From: Atherix ibis | Taxonomy: Eukaryota; Arthropoda; Insecta; Diptera; Athericidae | DNA: 64,000 nucleotides | Reading direction: 5' to 3' | Assembly: GCA_958298945.1 (NCBI GenBank) | Contig: OY282606.1 | Span: 70,915,622 to 70,979,621 of the forward strand | Shown here: piece by piece, positions 34,001 to 49,000 of the stretch | How the letters are laid out: every line of letters starts with the position of its first letter | Numbering within the stretch: the stretch's first letter is position 1 | The notes under the pieces: model-generated | Seen by the model: the letters and a program-made list of their open reading frames with translations, nothing else | Told to the model about the DNA's origin: nothing | Databases searched by the model: none | Position numbers and translations under genes: made by a program

Positions 34001-37000
34001 TCGAGTTAAATTATTTTTAAAGGATGGGGGAATCGGCCCCATGCCCAGTCTACCTAAAGGACATCATTCCCAAAATTGCAACTGGTGGAGACCTTTAGAT
34101 TTTCGGGAACACATGATAAGCAACTTTAGTTGCACCGCTGGCCTACTCCGCTGTTCTATGGCTAGCCACAAAAGAGACTTTATGGCAAAACGACCGGCGC
34201 TAATCCTATAGGAGCCACCCTTTCACACAGTTTCCCTTCTCCATTTACAGCTAAGCTTGGACCTCCTTTGGCGGAGTTACATGTAATTTACATCTATCAA
34301 TTAATGCTCCTAAAAAAGTACACAAGTCAGTAAGAAAAAATTTATTGCTTAAGCTTAAGTAGATAATATTACCATAGCCAGGTTTCCAGTACCATCAAAA
34401 TATAAAAATTTATAAAACATACGTTATCACCCTATATACGATTTTTTTGAAATGCGTTTTTTTTTTAAAAATAAAAATACTAATTATTTATTTATAAGTT
34501 TTGAATTATTTAGTCAGATTTTATAATTATTTTTTTGATTTTGTTCTAGATGTCATAATTACTGCAAATATTTGAAGTCATAATTATTTAAGTAGACCAA
34601 AGAAATTTCTTATAAGAACAAAAATGTATGTTGTCTGCTCAATTACCATCATGGCGACAGTTTCTATACTTTTGAGCAATTATAGAATATAATCCATCAA
34701 AATCCGAAAAAATCGAGTGTGCTCTTATTTCTAATTGATAGTCAAATCATGAGTGAAAGCAGAAACAAAAAAATGTGTAGAAATTCACTGAATTGAGTAC
34801 ATAACAATTTAGATAAATCTCAATACTATTTACAAAACTCATTACTTAACTAATGTTAGTATAATGCAATTTTTATTTAGAAGTCTACCTTGTTTTTAGA
34901 AAGGATTATAATCATTAATACAAATAATAATTTCTCATTTCGAGTTGAAACAGTACCGAGAGCTATTTGCAGATCTTATCGTGTAATTTGTTCATTTCGA
35001 GTTAAAAACTCATTCTAGATCCTTTCTTATCCTACATAGTATATCATAGCATCTATTGAAAGCAGAGTCTCCGAATATTTAAAAAAATGCATGTACGAAT
35101 GTTCATGTTTAATTTGAAATTTAAAAAAAATCTTATTCAGAAAAGTACTTTTAATTATTTCTCAGAGATTCTATTCATTAAAAAAAATTCATTTTCTATT
35201 CGCTGCTCACAGAAATCAAAGAGGATTTCACTAATACGCGTGTATATTTTTCATTTAATACAAGTAGATTGCTGTATTTACCATGTAAACTGAATAAAAA
35301 CTTTTAAAGAGAAAAAAATACCCATTAGATAGAGATAAATTTGAAATAAATTTAATTATATAAAACTCTTAATTGGTTCTTTTATACTCGTAATATCTGC
35401 GCATGTATAGAAACAAATTGTATTTTATTTTAAATGGATTGAATTGAATCGGATATGGGGCAGCAAAAAGAATCTTTACAAAACACCTATTATTAGTTTT
35501 TTCTAAATCAAAGATAACACACGAAAAAATGTTAAGAATTAACGTTATTGAACGTTCGTTTTCTCATAGAGCTATATTGAATAATCGAGTTAGGAAACGA
35601 GGTCATTCGTTTCTAAAACATTCTCAAAGAACCCATCCCCAAAAAAATCTTTGAATAGGAAATGAAAAGTTTTCGAATTCCTGTTTACATTTAATGCCTC
35701 TATGTTACGAGTGCACCAGTCTTTATATAATCCTGGCAAAGAAAAGAGACCGAACTTTTAGCTTAAGTCAAATTATACTGAATTCGATCTGTGGATAAGT
35801 TTGGAAATATTTCAAAAATTTCCAGACTTTACTTTAATATTGACCATCGCGATGCTTGGCACAAGAATATAAGTTTGTAAACTATTGACATTCCCGAAAA
35901 TGGATGGTATGCCTTTATAGCAAAAGGAAATTTTCTCTGAAAAAGAAGAATTCATACAAATTTCAAATTAATTTTCTATATAAAGTAGAAGGAAAGTCGA
36001 TTATTAAGTGAAAGTTGAAAGTTGAAAGTTGAAATGAGTCAGAAATGATATAATAAAATTGTTTATTGAAGAGAATTGCATTATTTTCTTGGAAATAAAT
36101 TTAGTACCTTTCATACATAATAATTAAATTTTTAACTTAATTAGGTTTTTTTTTTATTTATTTGCAGAAAGTTTTCCTTTATTTTTTTTCAATACAAGTT
36201 TTAATTCAAAAAGATGATAAATTGATTTTATATTTTTTATTTGCGTTTTTTGCCAAATGTATCCTTCTAAAAAAACAGTATAAAGCCAAGGTTTTTTTTG
36301 ATTAAATAATAACTGAAAACACTGATAAAGTGGTATCAGGATCTAGATATAATAGAGGACCCATTTTAGTTACCATTTGCAGCATTATAGGAGTTTCAGC
36401 TCGTGTAGTACCGAAGGAGCAGAATTTGACTTAAAAAGAGCATTGCAAACCGGTTTTTGAATGATTCTTGAATGATTTAATTTGGACTCTTCTTTCATGG
36501 ATACCTGAAGTACCTATGGGTCTTAGCGAATTCGCGGTTTTGAGCCTGCCTACCAATGCCTAGCAATGTATAAGGTTTCTTTACTGTAGCTCTTTGAATG
36601 AGAGTACCGACCAAGTAGTATTTAAACAGAACTGGTAACACAGCGATTATCAAGTGGCCTAGGGTGTTAAAACACACTGTGCCTGATCTAAGAGATGAGA
36701 TGCCTTTTGCTGAAACGTGGTTGCTGCAGTTTAATACCAAAATCGTTGGCACAGTCTTGGAACGTGGGGTGAGGAATACCACGATCTGGGGTGCTATTAC
36801 TGCAGATGTTATTAGAGGTTTACGTATGGCTTGCTACCAACAGTTACGTTAACTAGCTTGTAAGTGATTACTGAATGTGAGCACGGCTGTACATGTAATG
36901 GATGTAGCTAGTTCAGGGGTGAAACCAGATGGAAGCACGAGGGGTGTGGGTTAAAAACGAGAAAGCGATCTACTAGTTGAGATGTCTTACCGTGTAGGAA

Positions 37001-40000
37001 TTGGCGGATGGATTAATTGATTGCTTCACACATAGAACAAGTGAGATGTTTTGCTTAAGTAGATGGTGATAGAATGAGGCTCATGAGAAAGAGCATAGAT
37101 GAATTAGTGAATAGGAAGGCAGTTTTTCGATAATGAAAATGGTAGAGTGAATAGATAAGTCCACTTGCCATTAGAGGAACATGGAAGAGGTTAACGAAAA
37201 GGAGCGAAAGTCATTGATGGTTCGAATGCATTAAGCAATTTAAGCGATGCATTAAATGGAAAATGAGCATGCTAAATGCAACTATCTGGATTTAGTTAGC
37301 TAGGATGGCGAAACTCATTACAAGTGCAAGTATTTTTTGTGCGATAGGACATGAAATGTATAGTAAGATAAAAACATGGGTTTGTGAGTTTGATATGCAA
37401 ACCAATCAACAAGCTTCAAAATGCAATTCCATAATGAGCCAAAACGGAAAAAACCATCTTAAAAATAAAAGTTAAGTTGACTGGTTTCTTCGATTATCAT
37501 GGTGTGGATCGCTCAAAATTTATTTTATGAGATATTTAAGAGAGAACGTTGGCTACATAATGGCCATTTTTGGGGCAGAAAATTTGTCTATACGAAATTT
37601 TGGTGTAAAACTCACCTAATATAATTAATCAAGCTCCGATATGGTTCCGTTCTCTTCCTTAAGCTAAAATAACCTTTTTGTACGAGATTTTTTGAGTACA
37701 TTGAAGTTATAAAGAGGAATTCGTAGAAGGAGCTAAAGGTTATGTCAATAAGTGCTTATGAAAAGTGTTTTGAAAAGTAAATCAATCGTGGGTATTAACG
37801 AATATTTTGTATTTCGTAGAGGCCAACTTAAGTGCCGCAATATGTTCAACAGTAGTGAAATTTTGTACAGAAAGTGATCCGTAATACAAATTTCCTTATG
37901 GATTGTCATCAGACTCCTTATTTATTTTAACGTTTAAGTCATAATATATCAATTCCAATTATAGTAAAAATAATTATGAGAAAAATGTGATAACTTACCT
38001 AAACTTATGTGTGTGGTAAGTGATTTTGAAAGCCTTAAGCTTAGATTACAAATCTTTATTACATTGTTCATTGAGTGCACGATGTTTGCGCGTAAACGTA
38101 CAAATTTTGCTGTTGTCAAGAATATGAAAGGGTAATTTTGGCAAACCTACACATGATTTCAGCGTGCTTGTTTGTACATATTGTAGTATACTCGTACTTC
38201 CTTACAATTCATTGGAAGAACTTATGTGCATAATTTCTCCTTGCTTAATTGAAAATCGAAATCGGCAATTATGAATATCAATACTCGTCAATGACTCGTT
38301 CCGTATTTATACCATATAAAGTGCATAGGTATAGATAGTAATGGAATGTCGAATCAAGTCACGTCATATATAATAAAAATTACATTTTTATTGAAATAAA
38401 CTTTTTTGAATTTAAATTTACTTATTTTGTAGATCTCAAGAATTTGCTTGATGCATAATAATCGATTTTGTATAAATAGTCTAAGTAAATTGTAATTAAG
38501 TTAGAAGAAATTTGTCAATCAATTCTATTACTCTTGTTGGCCAACTAATGCCTGACTTTTGGCTCATAGCTCATTATTTTTATTAAAAACAAGAAAAAAA
38601 ATTATAATATTTTTAAAAATATAGTATTATTATATATTATAAATAATAAAAAAAATAAAGATATAACCATATATTCATTACAATATATTACAAATGACAT
38701 CATTCATATTGCTCTTTGCGAACTCATCATTTGCGCGTTGTTTATTTTGACATTTGACAGTACAATACTGTACGCCTGCATTTGGATTCGTTCGTATTTA
38801 TTTTATTTGTGATAAATTTAATTTATTATTTTATGATAATATTCAAATATGAAGCTATTTTGATATATGCAAAGTGAGATTACCTGATGAAAATTTAAAA
38901 ACATATAATAAAAACTAATGTAGTGCAGTCTACAGCGAAAAATTATTTGCGTATAAATTTATAAAAGTGTTTAATAAAATGGTTGTACCCAGTCATTTTA
39001 TATAATGACATATTAAAGTTGAAATTAATATTGAAATGGTAAAATAAAATATATACCATATTAAAATAAATAAACAAACTGAAAATATTAAAATAAATAA
39101 ATGAATATGAAAACGTCACTCATAATACAAAATAAATAAAATAAGAACAGCAGCGACCAATTAAAGAATTCACCAATAAAAAATGCACAAAAAATATATT
39201 TCAATATGTTTCGTCTAAATTGCGCGTGCGGCGCAATTAATTATTTTTGAAGATGTCCATTAATGCAATTATTCTATGCGTAGACTGATCGTCAAATACA
39301 CAAGCTTTGTTTGCCGGCGAAACTGCACAATCCCAAAGTGCGTAAATGCTCGTGCACTTTTGGACGCGCAAAAAATGGAAAATTTGACGTTAAGATCGTC
39401 TATTAGATGCACGGTATCATCTAAGCTTTAGACTTTTGATAAGCAATAATCTTCAGATAGGATACCGAATTTTTATCTGATTAAAATAAGCCGTTTCTAT
39501 AAAATTCATATTGAAAACGATTGGCATCGTGATAACTTGCGGTCATGTAAGTTTTTAGATGCAGTGGGTTTTCTGTTCAGAATAAAATTTTCTTTCTCCA
39601 ACGAACTAATGTAATTCTAAAAAGTTTTAGTCCTTGCATTTAAGAGTGACAGTAGCTACTTAAAAATGTCTACATTGGAGATTTGCGATTTGATATTATT
39701 AAAATTTAAGATTGAAAATAATTACTGAGCAATCGTTTAGTATTTCAAAGCACAAAAATAAGCACGAAAAAAATTATTGACCTAATCTGATATTTAAAAA
39801 AAAAATTAATTCCTCCTTTGGTATGACGTAATTGAGACGGCTTGCCGCTAGTATGCAAACGTATTCAAGTTAGTATATGGCATAGAATGAGCTTTAGTAT
39901 CATGGCGTTTAGAATTTACATGTCAGTACAAATGTTACTTGAAATGATTATAAAACAAAACAATGTTGATCTTCGCCATTAACATGATGTCATCATTAAG

Positions 40001-43000
40001 CTTATCCGTAAATTTTAATGTTATGAAATGTTGAGGATAAATATGAGTACCAGCAGACTTCATGTTAGTTTGCATGACTTGGGAATTATTTTAATTTAAA
40101 GATTTTTGACAATCGAATGTATTTTATATCAAACTAAATGTTTTATCTCTTTATGAGGGTAGGTGAATATTGAGCAAAATTATTTAATAAGTATACGAAA
40201 TATTCTATTCGAATAATATAGAATGAAGTCATTCCGTTATTCCATCCTTTTTCAATTCTATTCGAATTGATTGTAATTTAAGATTAATTTTAATAAAATA
40301 AGGCTTTCTGAATTCTTCAGTTATCAAATTTCCTACCGGAATAGATTCGTGATAGAACCTCTATTAGGTACAAAATTACCTTTTATTATTTTACTTATTT
40401 TTTACTTTTACAAAAGGCAAACTTGTACTGAACAGTATAACAATGACTATGAAGGAATGGTATAATATTAGGTAAGGATAACCATCGCCAATAGTAATAA
40501 TGATAAAAAATATGTATAATTTTTCGCTCGACCAAATCATTAGAAAACTTTTTTCGATGGTATTTTAGTATTTTGCGTGACAAAAACACTCAACTGAGCA
40601 TCTTTTGTGCTCAAATAAGAAAAATATGCAAATGTGTCCACTTAACATTCCAACAATTCAAGCTGACAAAAAGGAACATGAATTTTTCATTTGAAAATAA
40701 AATTTCAAGTGGAGGAAGGATAATAAGAATTCAAATAGAGGAGAAGAAAATGAAGAAATAACCTCATCAGTTGTTGAAAATTTTTCCTCTAAACTAAAGA
40801 AATAATGACAATTTCGAAACTCGAATCCTTGACACGTACACTATTGAGGAGAAAACAAAAGCTGAGCACCAGAATTTTCATTCCTTAAAGTATCCTTTTT
40901 TTCATCTCTAACTTATTCTCATTTCTTTTATTAGAACGAATAGCAAATGAATAAGGATTTTCTTATTTGTAAATTTTCATATTATTTTGTTTTGAAAAAT
41001 TTAAGACAAATACAATCGACATTTTTTGATAAAAAATGGTCACGAAAGATACTAATACTATTTCATAAACGAAGAAATAAAAGTTTTCTAATACTTTTTT
41101 TTATTATTTCATTTATTAAATTTGTATAAAAATATATATTTGGATGTGTGCGTATGAATTCTTTGGCAAAGGGTATAACTTACTAACAGATTTAAAAGTT
41201 TTTTTTGAAAACGAAACGTAAGAAATATGATATCCCTAAGGGAAAAAAGATGACTTCAAAGAAAAAACTCTATCGCAACAAGGACTTAAATATTGGTGCT
41301 TCACGGACTACAACCCCAAAGAAAATAAAAGAAATTTTCCTTTTTTTTCATCTTATTGTACAAGTATGATTTCGTGCCAATATGCTAATTTATATTCAAA
41401 AAGTTTATTTTAATGCATTTTTAAAAAGGCGAAAAACGACCTTTAACATATTTACTCGTATTTATTATAAAAAAAGTTCTGCGAAAAAAAAATTACAGTA
41501 GGGATTATAATGTATTTTAACAGAAATAGTTTTTATTTTTGATAACATATTATAAACAAGAATATCCTTTTAACATTTTAGTATAAAATACTTCGTTTTT
41601 CTGCATTGAATCCTTTGAAAATGATGAGAATAAATTTTGTTTTAGTTTTATTCTCTTGAAATATTCTGAATTTGGTCAGTAAGGAACGTTAGGTTGGTTG
41701 ATAATATCCTATTTCCGGTATATAATACAAGTTGTTTACTATAATAAAAGCAATTTGTGTTATAATTAAAGCAATTTCCGGAATGATTTGTACAATTTGT
41801 TCACGAATTTTTCTACTAAAAGTACATTCACTAATTATTATCGTTCCGTTTGCGTAAAGCCTTCTCTGAAATATTGGAAAATATACTGATAGAAAATCAA
41901 AATCTATTTCCTTTTTAATTGTTATAATTCTTTTGTATTGAAAATATTATTTCCTTTTAAATAATTTTGACTTTCTAAATGGTTCTTTGCATTTCGGTTT
42001 TATGCAAATTAGGATGTACATTTGGGAAATTTATTTTAAATAGAAAAAAATTACAATTGAGTTTGTTCAAATGATCCAGAACTTTCAATTACAATTATAA
42101 CAATGCTAAAAAAAAAGTTAAACACCTCTTGAATATTAGTTAAGAATATTTATCTGTTCATCAAAAATGTTTGTCAACTTTCTGGTCACTCTTAAATAAG
42201 AGTTTAGTTGTCACTATTAAAACTAGGTTCATTATTTATGAAAATGTTCAGTTAAATAAACATTATTTCCTTTATTTTTTATTAATACTTTTTCAGATAC
42301 ATTTTTTAATTATTTTATTAGAAAAATTTATTATACATGAATTTTTTGAAAAGTAATTAAAAAAATCATAAAAATTTGGTGTTTCGTAAATTTTGTTTTG
42401 AAATTATTTAATAAACTGAATTCCATTTTTTATAACAAATTTCTCTGTTATAATTTTAACTTTCTATTATCTGAACTCAGAAATAAATATTTTAGAAAGT
42501 ATTAAAAATTTATACTAATTGCTTTTGACCTAGTTTTGGTATTGTAAAAAGGAGAGAGTAATTTTGTGCGATTTCAAAAAAGGTAATGCCATCATCGCAG
42601 AACTAGTATCGTAGATAAGGATACTATCGGAAAAAGAAAGTAAATAATAAAAATTAGATAATTAAAATATGAAGGATTTCAAAATTGTAAAATTTCCGCA
42701 AAATTCTGTGGAAATATTATAAGATTATGAATTTGTAATAACTTATAAAGGAAATGACATGACATACTTTAAGTCCTAAAAATCATTTAAAAAAATATCT
42801 TAAATTGACATAATTTGAAAAAACTTGATCAAACTATTTTTTAATGGGATTTCTTCAATTTAATTATCGAACCCAACAACTAAATACATTAATTAATAAA
42901 ATAAAATTGAACTCATAATCGACTCTACTAAATTAGGTAATTTCTAATTTATTTTTATATAAACAAAAAAATACATACTACTTTAATATGATAATATAGT

Positions 43001-46000
43001 TTTAAGAATTCCTTTGTGGAGTACTAGAGGAATATGGTCAACCAATCCAAAATCGGTTCATTGATTTTAAAGTCGCTTATTATTGCACAACCAGGGTAAA
43101 ACTCCACACAACCATAAGAGAGTTCGGCATCCTAGAAAAATTGATTCGACTAACAAAGCTGATAATGACTAATTGGGTGAGCAATAGTAAAAGCAGCCAA
43201 ATCACTTGCGGAGCCATTTAATATCCACAGTGATCTTTGGCAATAAGACGCACTTTCGTGCGTTCTCTTCAACCTGATGCTGGAAAAAGTGCATACTGAC
43301 TTAGGGGTAAGCATGAGGGTATCATTCTCATTAAGTCTGCTCAGCTTTTAGCATACGCCGCTGACATCCACATAAATGTGTCAATGAAAAAGAACTGTAC
43401 GAGAGGCCTTCATCAACATTGAGGCGGCGGGAAAAATCATAGGCTGCATATAAATGAAGGCAAAACAAAGTACATGATGGCAACGTCGACCTCAAAGACA
43501 AGACCAATTAGAATAAGTCACATTTATTGTACTATCTTTGGTCAAGGGTCGCAGCAAATAGCAACATGGAGGAAAAAATCACCTCACGGCAGCCAAAAGA
43601 GCCTATTTTAGTTAGTCTAAATTATTTTGCTCATGACTACAACATTAAAATTTCTCCTTTACAAAATACAAGTCTTATCAGTTTTTATGTATTCTTTGGT
43701 CAAAAACATAAGTTTTCAGCAGAAATCATTGTAAACTCTTGCCCTCGTTCTCAAGAAGGTTCCCCATTTAATGACGAGATCCTAGAGAGTTATCGCTATC
43801 GCGTGATTGTGGATAAAATTAACCTCAAATGGCTTCTGGGGGTTGGACATTTAATTCGTATGGATGAGGAAGAGCTTGCCCGAAAAGACTACAGCACCTT
43901 CATTTAGTCAAGATGCCGCAAACATATTTGGACTGTCAAACTGGAATACCACGGCGTGAAGTTGTACCATCTAGAGTGCTTTGATTCAGCAGGCCTAGAC
44001 CGGACTACCGGTTGTCGCGCTATTTATAATAAAAAAAGATTACTTACCATGCCAGAATAAAACAATTTTCGAAATGTGGCAATTACTTGAGATAAGTCAA
44101 TCTACAATTTTCAATATAATTGAAAGGTGTTAGCCTACAGAACCAATGAAAAATAAACCGTACTATGATCTTGATAACGAACGTCGCGTATTTGAGTGAA
44201 TCTAAAAAAAAAACATAAAAAGGGACTAGAATATTATTTACAAAATAGAAAAAGGTGCAGAAATATTGTAAGCTGGGAAAGAATTAGGAAACTGTGGTTA
44301 CAATCCAAAAAAAAAATTGTTGCGAACGAATGGAATCGGAAAAAACAACCAAAATTTTCTAAATACAATTAAAACATAGAATATTATAATTGGAATATTT
44401 TTATAATTGCAGATGAGAGGAAATTTATTATATTTGGAAGTATTGGTATGGAAAAAACCAAAAATGATTTCGGTGCCTCTTTGGCAATTATACTCGTATA
44501 ACTGTATGAGATTAATTGAAGCACCACTAAAGTCTTCTAAGATTAACTCTAATAAGCACCATTGAAATAAAGTACAAACAAATACTAACCTTTAATTAAC
44601 TGGATTAACAATGAAGTTAATTTAATCAATATAAAAAAAGGTGTTTGTAAAAGACAGTCCAATAATTATGATCCCTTACACTCAGCCAATAATCTTCTAT
44701 TGAGTTTCATAATATGTGATGTGAAGTTTTTACAAATCGGACCCCTTCTTACTTTGATGAACTTTCGGCAGTTGGATGGCAATCGAAACTATGTCTGCAC
44801 TCCCTATTATCTGGATACCATTCAGTATTGTCTGGTCAATTGTATGAGATCAGATTGTGACGGCTTCCAGTTCATGTTAATACACTAGCTAATGAAGTGC
44901 GTAGAGTTATTCCTAATATACCACATCTACTTAAGATATGATTGGTACAACAGTGAAAAATTTCTTGTTCCATAATTGCTGGTCATACCAATCTATTTAA
45001 CCACTAGTCCGAAATAATAGATTGAGATATACCGCCCTTCTTCATAATTTTTTTTTAATAACCGTCCTTATGCTACGTGCTGATCGTGCGGCTCTCAGCT
45101 CGCTATTCTACATATTCTGGGATACTGGCAGAATACTCCGAGCCTTCTCTTTATTTATTACTTTCCCCAGATTAAGAACTCGTTAATCTTATCAAACATA
45201 ATAATTTGCTCCACGAAATCTTATTTCAACTTCGGCTTCTCGCACTCCCAGCAAAATTTCTCACTTAGCTATCCACATGCTCGCTGTCGCCAAATAGCCT
45301 CACGCTCATGGCACTATCTAAACCGACCCCTGATACAAGTCCAATGCACCTTCCTTACAATATAATACAGACTTTAATAGTCTAAGAAGGATGCATGTTA
45401 AATATTAATTTAAAAACATTGCATTAAATGTCCCATGAAGATCCTCATATAACCGCAAATATGTTTCTGCTAGTTTAAAGATAATTTCTCTTTAAGTAAA
45501 GTATAAGGTTCTAAGGCATGGTGGCAACCAAAGTTTCAGTATCGTCAAATCAAGACACAAAGGTGTATGCAGATGGCATATATGAAGTGCAGAACAAAGG
45601 CTTATTATGAATGGCCCAATGTGACATGGTGCTGCTAATGCTGATACCTCATAAAACTGTCATTATTCTGGAAATATTTATAAATTTATCAACAAAAAAA
45701 ATACTATTTTTCTATTAGTTCCTTTCAAGCAGACTTCAATGTATCCGGCTCTGAGCATGGATTTACGAAAGGTAAATCGACTGAGGACGCTTGGATGTGT
45801 GTAAAACGCTATGTTGTAGAGAGTGAGAGTAAGTACGTATGTGGTGTATTTTTGGATTTCTGAAATACTTTCAATTGCCTGCGATGGGATCGCATTATTG
45901 AGCGGCTTGAGGATGTTTCATGTAAAGTAACTTCTATATAGCGAAGTTACTTCCATGAAAGGTATGCGGTAATATGCGGAAATAATGGGAGGGTTGTTCG

Positions 46001-49000
46001 TCAGATGGTGCGTGGCTGCCCACAAGGATCTGTGGCCGGCCCCGCTATCTGGAATATGACGATGAATGGTCTCTTGGTGCAGTTGGAGGAGACCGGTTGC
46101 GATGTGATGGTATATGCGGATGATCTTCTACTTCTGATTGACGGGAGGAGTAGGTCTGCGGTAGAGATAGCTGGAAGCTGGTATATGCATATGGTGTCTG
46201 AATGGGGGCAGAGAATGGGAGTGAATGTTTCCGTAAGGCAAATTGTATGTATGTTGCTGAAGGGTTTTTTGGCCCAATATTCGTTTGAAGGCGATCGGGG
46301 TCCGATACGCGCGGGAAGTACGATACTTTGAAGTAAAAATTGGAGAGAGGTTGAACTTTCGGCCTCACTTGCAACATCTAAGTGGGTACGTGGCCGGTTT
46401 GGTTGGCATGCTGGTGCGAGTATTTCGCAAAGAATGGGGACTTCGATCCAGAGCTGTGAAAGTCCTGTACAAGGGTGTGTTTGTTCCGTATGCTATGTAT
46501 GCGTCATGTTTATGGGCTAACATTATGCGCTACCAGTATGCAAGAGCTGGCATAAATTCAGTTCAGCGTCTGACTTTGTATGCATGTTTGAATGTGTGTA
46601 GAACCGTATCAACCGAGGCGATGCAGGTTCTCATGGAAAAAAATTCATGGGGCGTAGAGGTGCTGCGTGGCATCCCGCTTGCTAATTGTCCGGTTACGAA
46701 TGAAGAAGTTCAGGATCTTAGTCCACGCCAGCGGCGTGTACTGGTCCTGAACAGAATGTATCAAATTTGGCAACGTCGATGGGATGAGGGTGTGAGAATG
46801 TACGGGGATTTGGTGAGTTAGGTATTAGAGAACGGTATGAATGCTTTAATAGATTTGCCATGGCACTTTTTGAAAGGAGAGCGAGAATGGTGTGTAAATG
46901 AGTGTGTGAATGACACGCTGGGTGGCTACAATCGGGTGAAAGACTAAGGTCGATTCCGGTTGTACCTTCGCGTCTTAGCGAACCCACGAACTTGAGCTGG
47001 TCTAGCGGTGCTTAGGAATTTACAAGATTCCCTATCGCAGCTCAATGAGCGAAATACAAACCGAAGTACTCTTAAAACAAAAATTGGTAATACAGGAGTC
47101 GGGGTACCCCATGGTGTTGGAACACACTGTGCCCGACAATACTGCGGCGCTTTAGGCAGCAACTTAGTTGCTGTGGCTAATACCCATATCGCGGGTACGA
47201 TCTACGGATCGCTGGTGGGAGATACTGGTAATTATCTCGGGCATTGTCACTGCTTATAACAGTAGATGTTTAGATAGTTCTCGTCACTAACAGTTGGAGT
47301 AATCAGCTTGTAACTGTTACTGACTGTAAACTGCCAGTAATGCTGGTGCGGTGATTGAGCGTAACTCAATCCCTATAGTCGTAGGCGACTCGGGATTTTA
47401 AGTTTAAAGACAACTAAGTCACGTTAAATAATATATTATAGTTCCTTTCAAATAAATTATTAAAGTCGATAATTATGTAGCAGATCATAAAATATAAATT
47501 ATTTCATTTTCCTTACACAACAGACGAAAAAAACTATGAAGAAATCCTAATTAGATTCAATCAAAATGATCATATTTAGGCATATTCATCTAAGTTGTCT
47601 ATAAATAACCAATCATCATATATAATTTCGTAAATTATAATTATTTCCGGATTGTATAAATTACTATATTTGTACAGTTTCGATAATAAATTTTATTAAT
47701 GCTAAATATTTTCGGTTCATAGAATGTTCATTTTGGCTATTGAATGGTATAATTTTTAACCATATAGAATTATGATTAAATGCGTTTATGGTATTTGGGG
47801 TAGAATATAAATTGAATAGTTAAGTTATTATTTGAATTTATGGAGCAAACGTACTCGTACATAAAATTCAATAATCATACTTGAGAACTTATCATTTATT
47901 AGTTAAGGGCTGTTATAATTAATTACTTTCCATCCATCACGCAAGTTTTTGTCCTGTTAAGCAAAAAGGAAATAATTTCAGCCAAAAGAAAATATATTCA
48001 CAATAATTAAGGGAAAATTCTAATAGATTCGAATAGTGTAAACGAATAACGGACACTTTGTTTGAATGTATTTATATGTTTTTATGAAGAAAATATTATT
48101 TGTATTTGTTATATAGTAAGAAATATTAAAGATAAATCTCTATTCATCTTTACTGGACACAGGAATATAATTAATGAATCCAATGACTTTGTTTGGTTAA
48201 CATTTTACATCTTCATAAAATTCATACGATATCCTTTACTACTACTGAGTTATTCCTTAGTCGATTTAGAGATTGTGTCCTCGTAAAATTTTGAAATTTT
48301 AGTAAAACTTCCTTTAAAAGTAGTTAAATGTTTAAATTGTTAAATTCATAGAATCAATTTTAACTTAACAACTCTAATTCGGCTTGGATGGAGAAATGAT
48401 CTTCTAACTATTTATTCTCTTCATAAAATAATAAGAATATTCATAAATAATTTTATGTTTAATAATTTAATCAATTTTAAACAATTTCCGTATTATTTAT
48501 AGTATATTTTTATATGCCTTGGATAAATTATGCACTCATAATTAGGTCGTTTGCATTATTTTGGAAGCAACAAAACATTTTTAATACTCATTTTATGTTA
48601 AATTGTTTATTTCATCTTTTGTGAAGCAGTCTAAATTTTAAAATTCAACTACAATAAATTATACAGAATGGAATTTTATATATTTTATTTTTTAATAATT
48701 ATATTTTTCTGTTTTATATAGAACTTTTTTTAATAATTAAATTTATTTATTTACTAAAAGTTTGGAAATGGTGTTTTTTTTCTCTAGGAATAATCAAAAA
48801 TTTGGTAGACTACAAACTTCACTAATAAGTCTTTTACTATTTATAAATTTGATGAAAAACAGTATATTAAGTTTAAGTTCTTATTATCAAATATTTACAA
48901 AGTAGAAAATTGATTTATACAATAAATGAGGATTTAATTGCCGTTAAGGTGAAATACTTTTCCAACAAATATCACCTCGACTAATAAAAGACTTACTTAA

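Larger units (their letters stand above)
45721..47400 (+). mobile_element. R1-clade LINE fragment, RT, C-terminus and 3' UTR
   Basis: The plus strand follows an R1-type [22 protein letters not shown] near 45,770; CGVFLDF then [15 protein letters not shown] near 45,840-45,930; [10 protein letters not shown] near 45,950; [17 protein letters not shown] at 46,005 (motif B); and [12 protein letters not shown] near 46,110 (catalytic YADD kept). The N-terminal third and the endonuclease are absent. After the coding part, a GC-richer 3' UTR runs to about 47,400, where AT-rich intron resumes. The clade is judged from [15 protein letters not shown] and the LW-RSYF-type blocks. Confidence 0.75.

Noticed and set aside
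36008..36033. Possible CRISPR-like or satellite array
   Set aside because: Only a 7-base microsatellite of three to four units. No spacer structure.
44700..44888. Cysteine-containing ORF considered as the missing IGFBP exon of Ccn
   Set aside because: No GCGCC-x2-C motif, too few cysteines in the right spacing, and no convincing acceptor or donor in the required phase.
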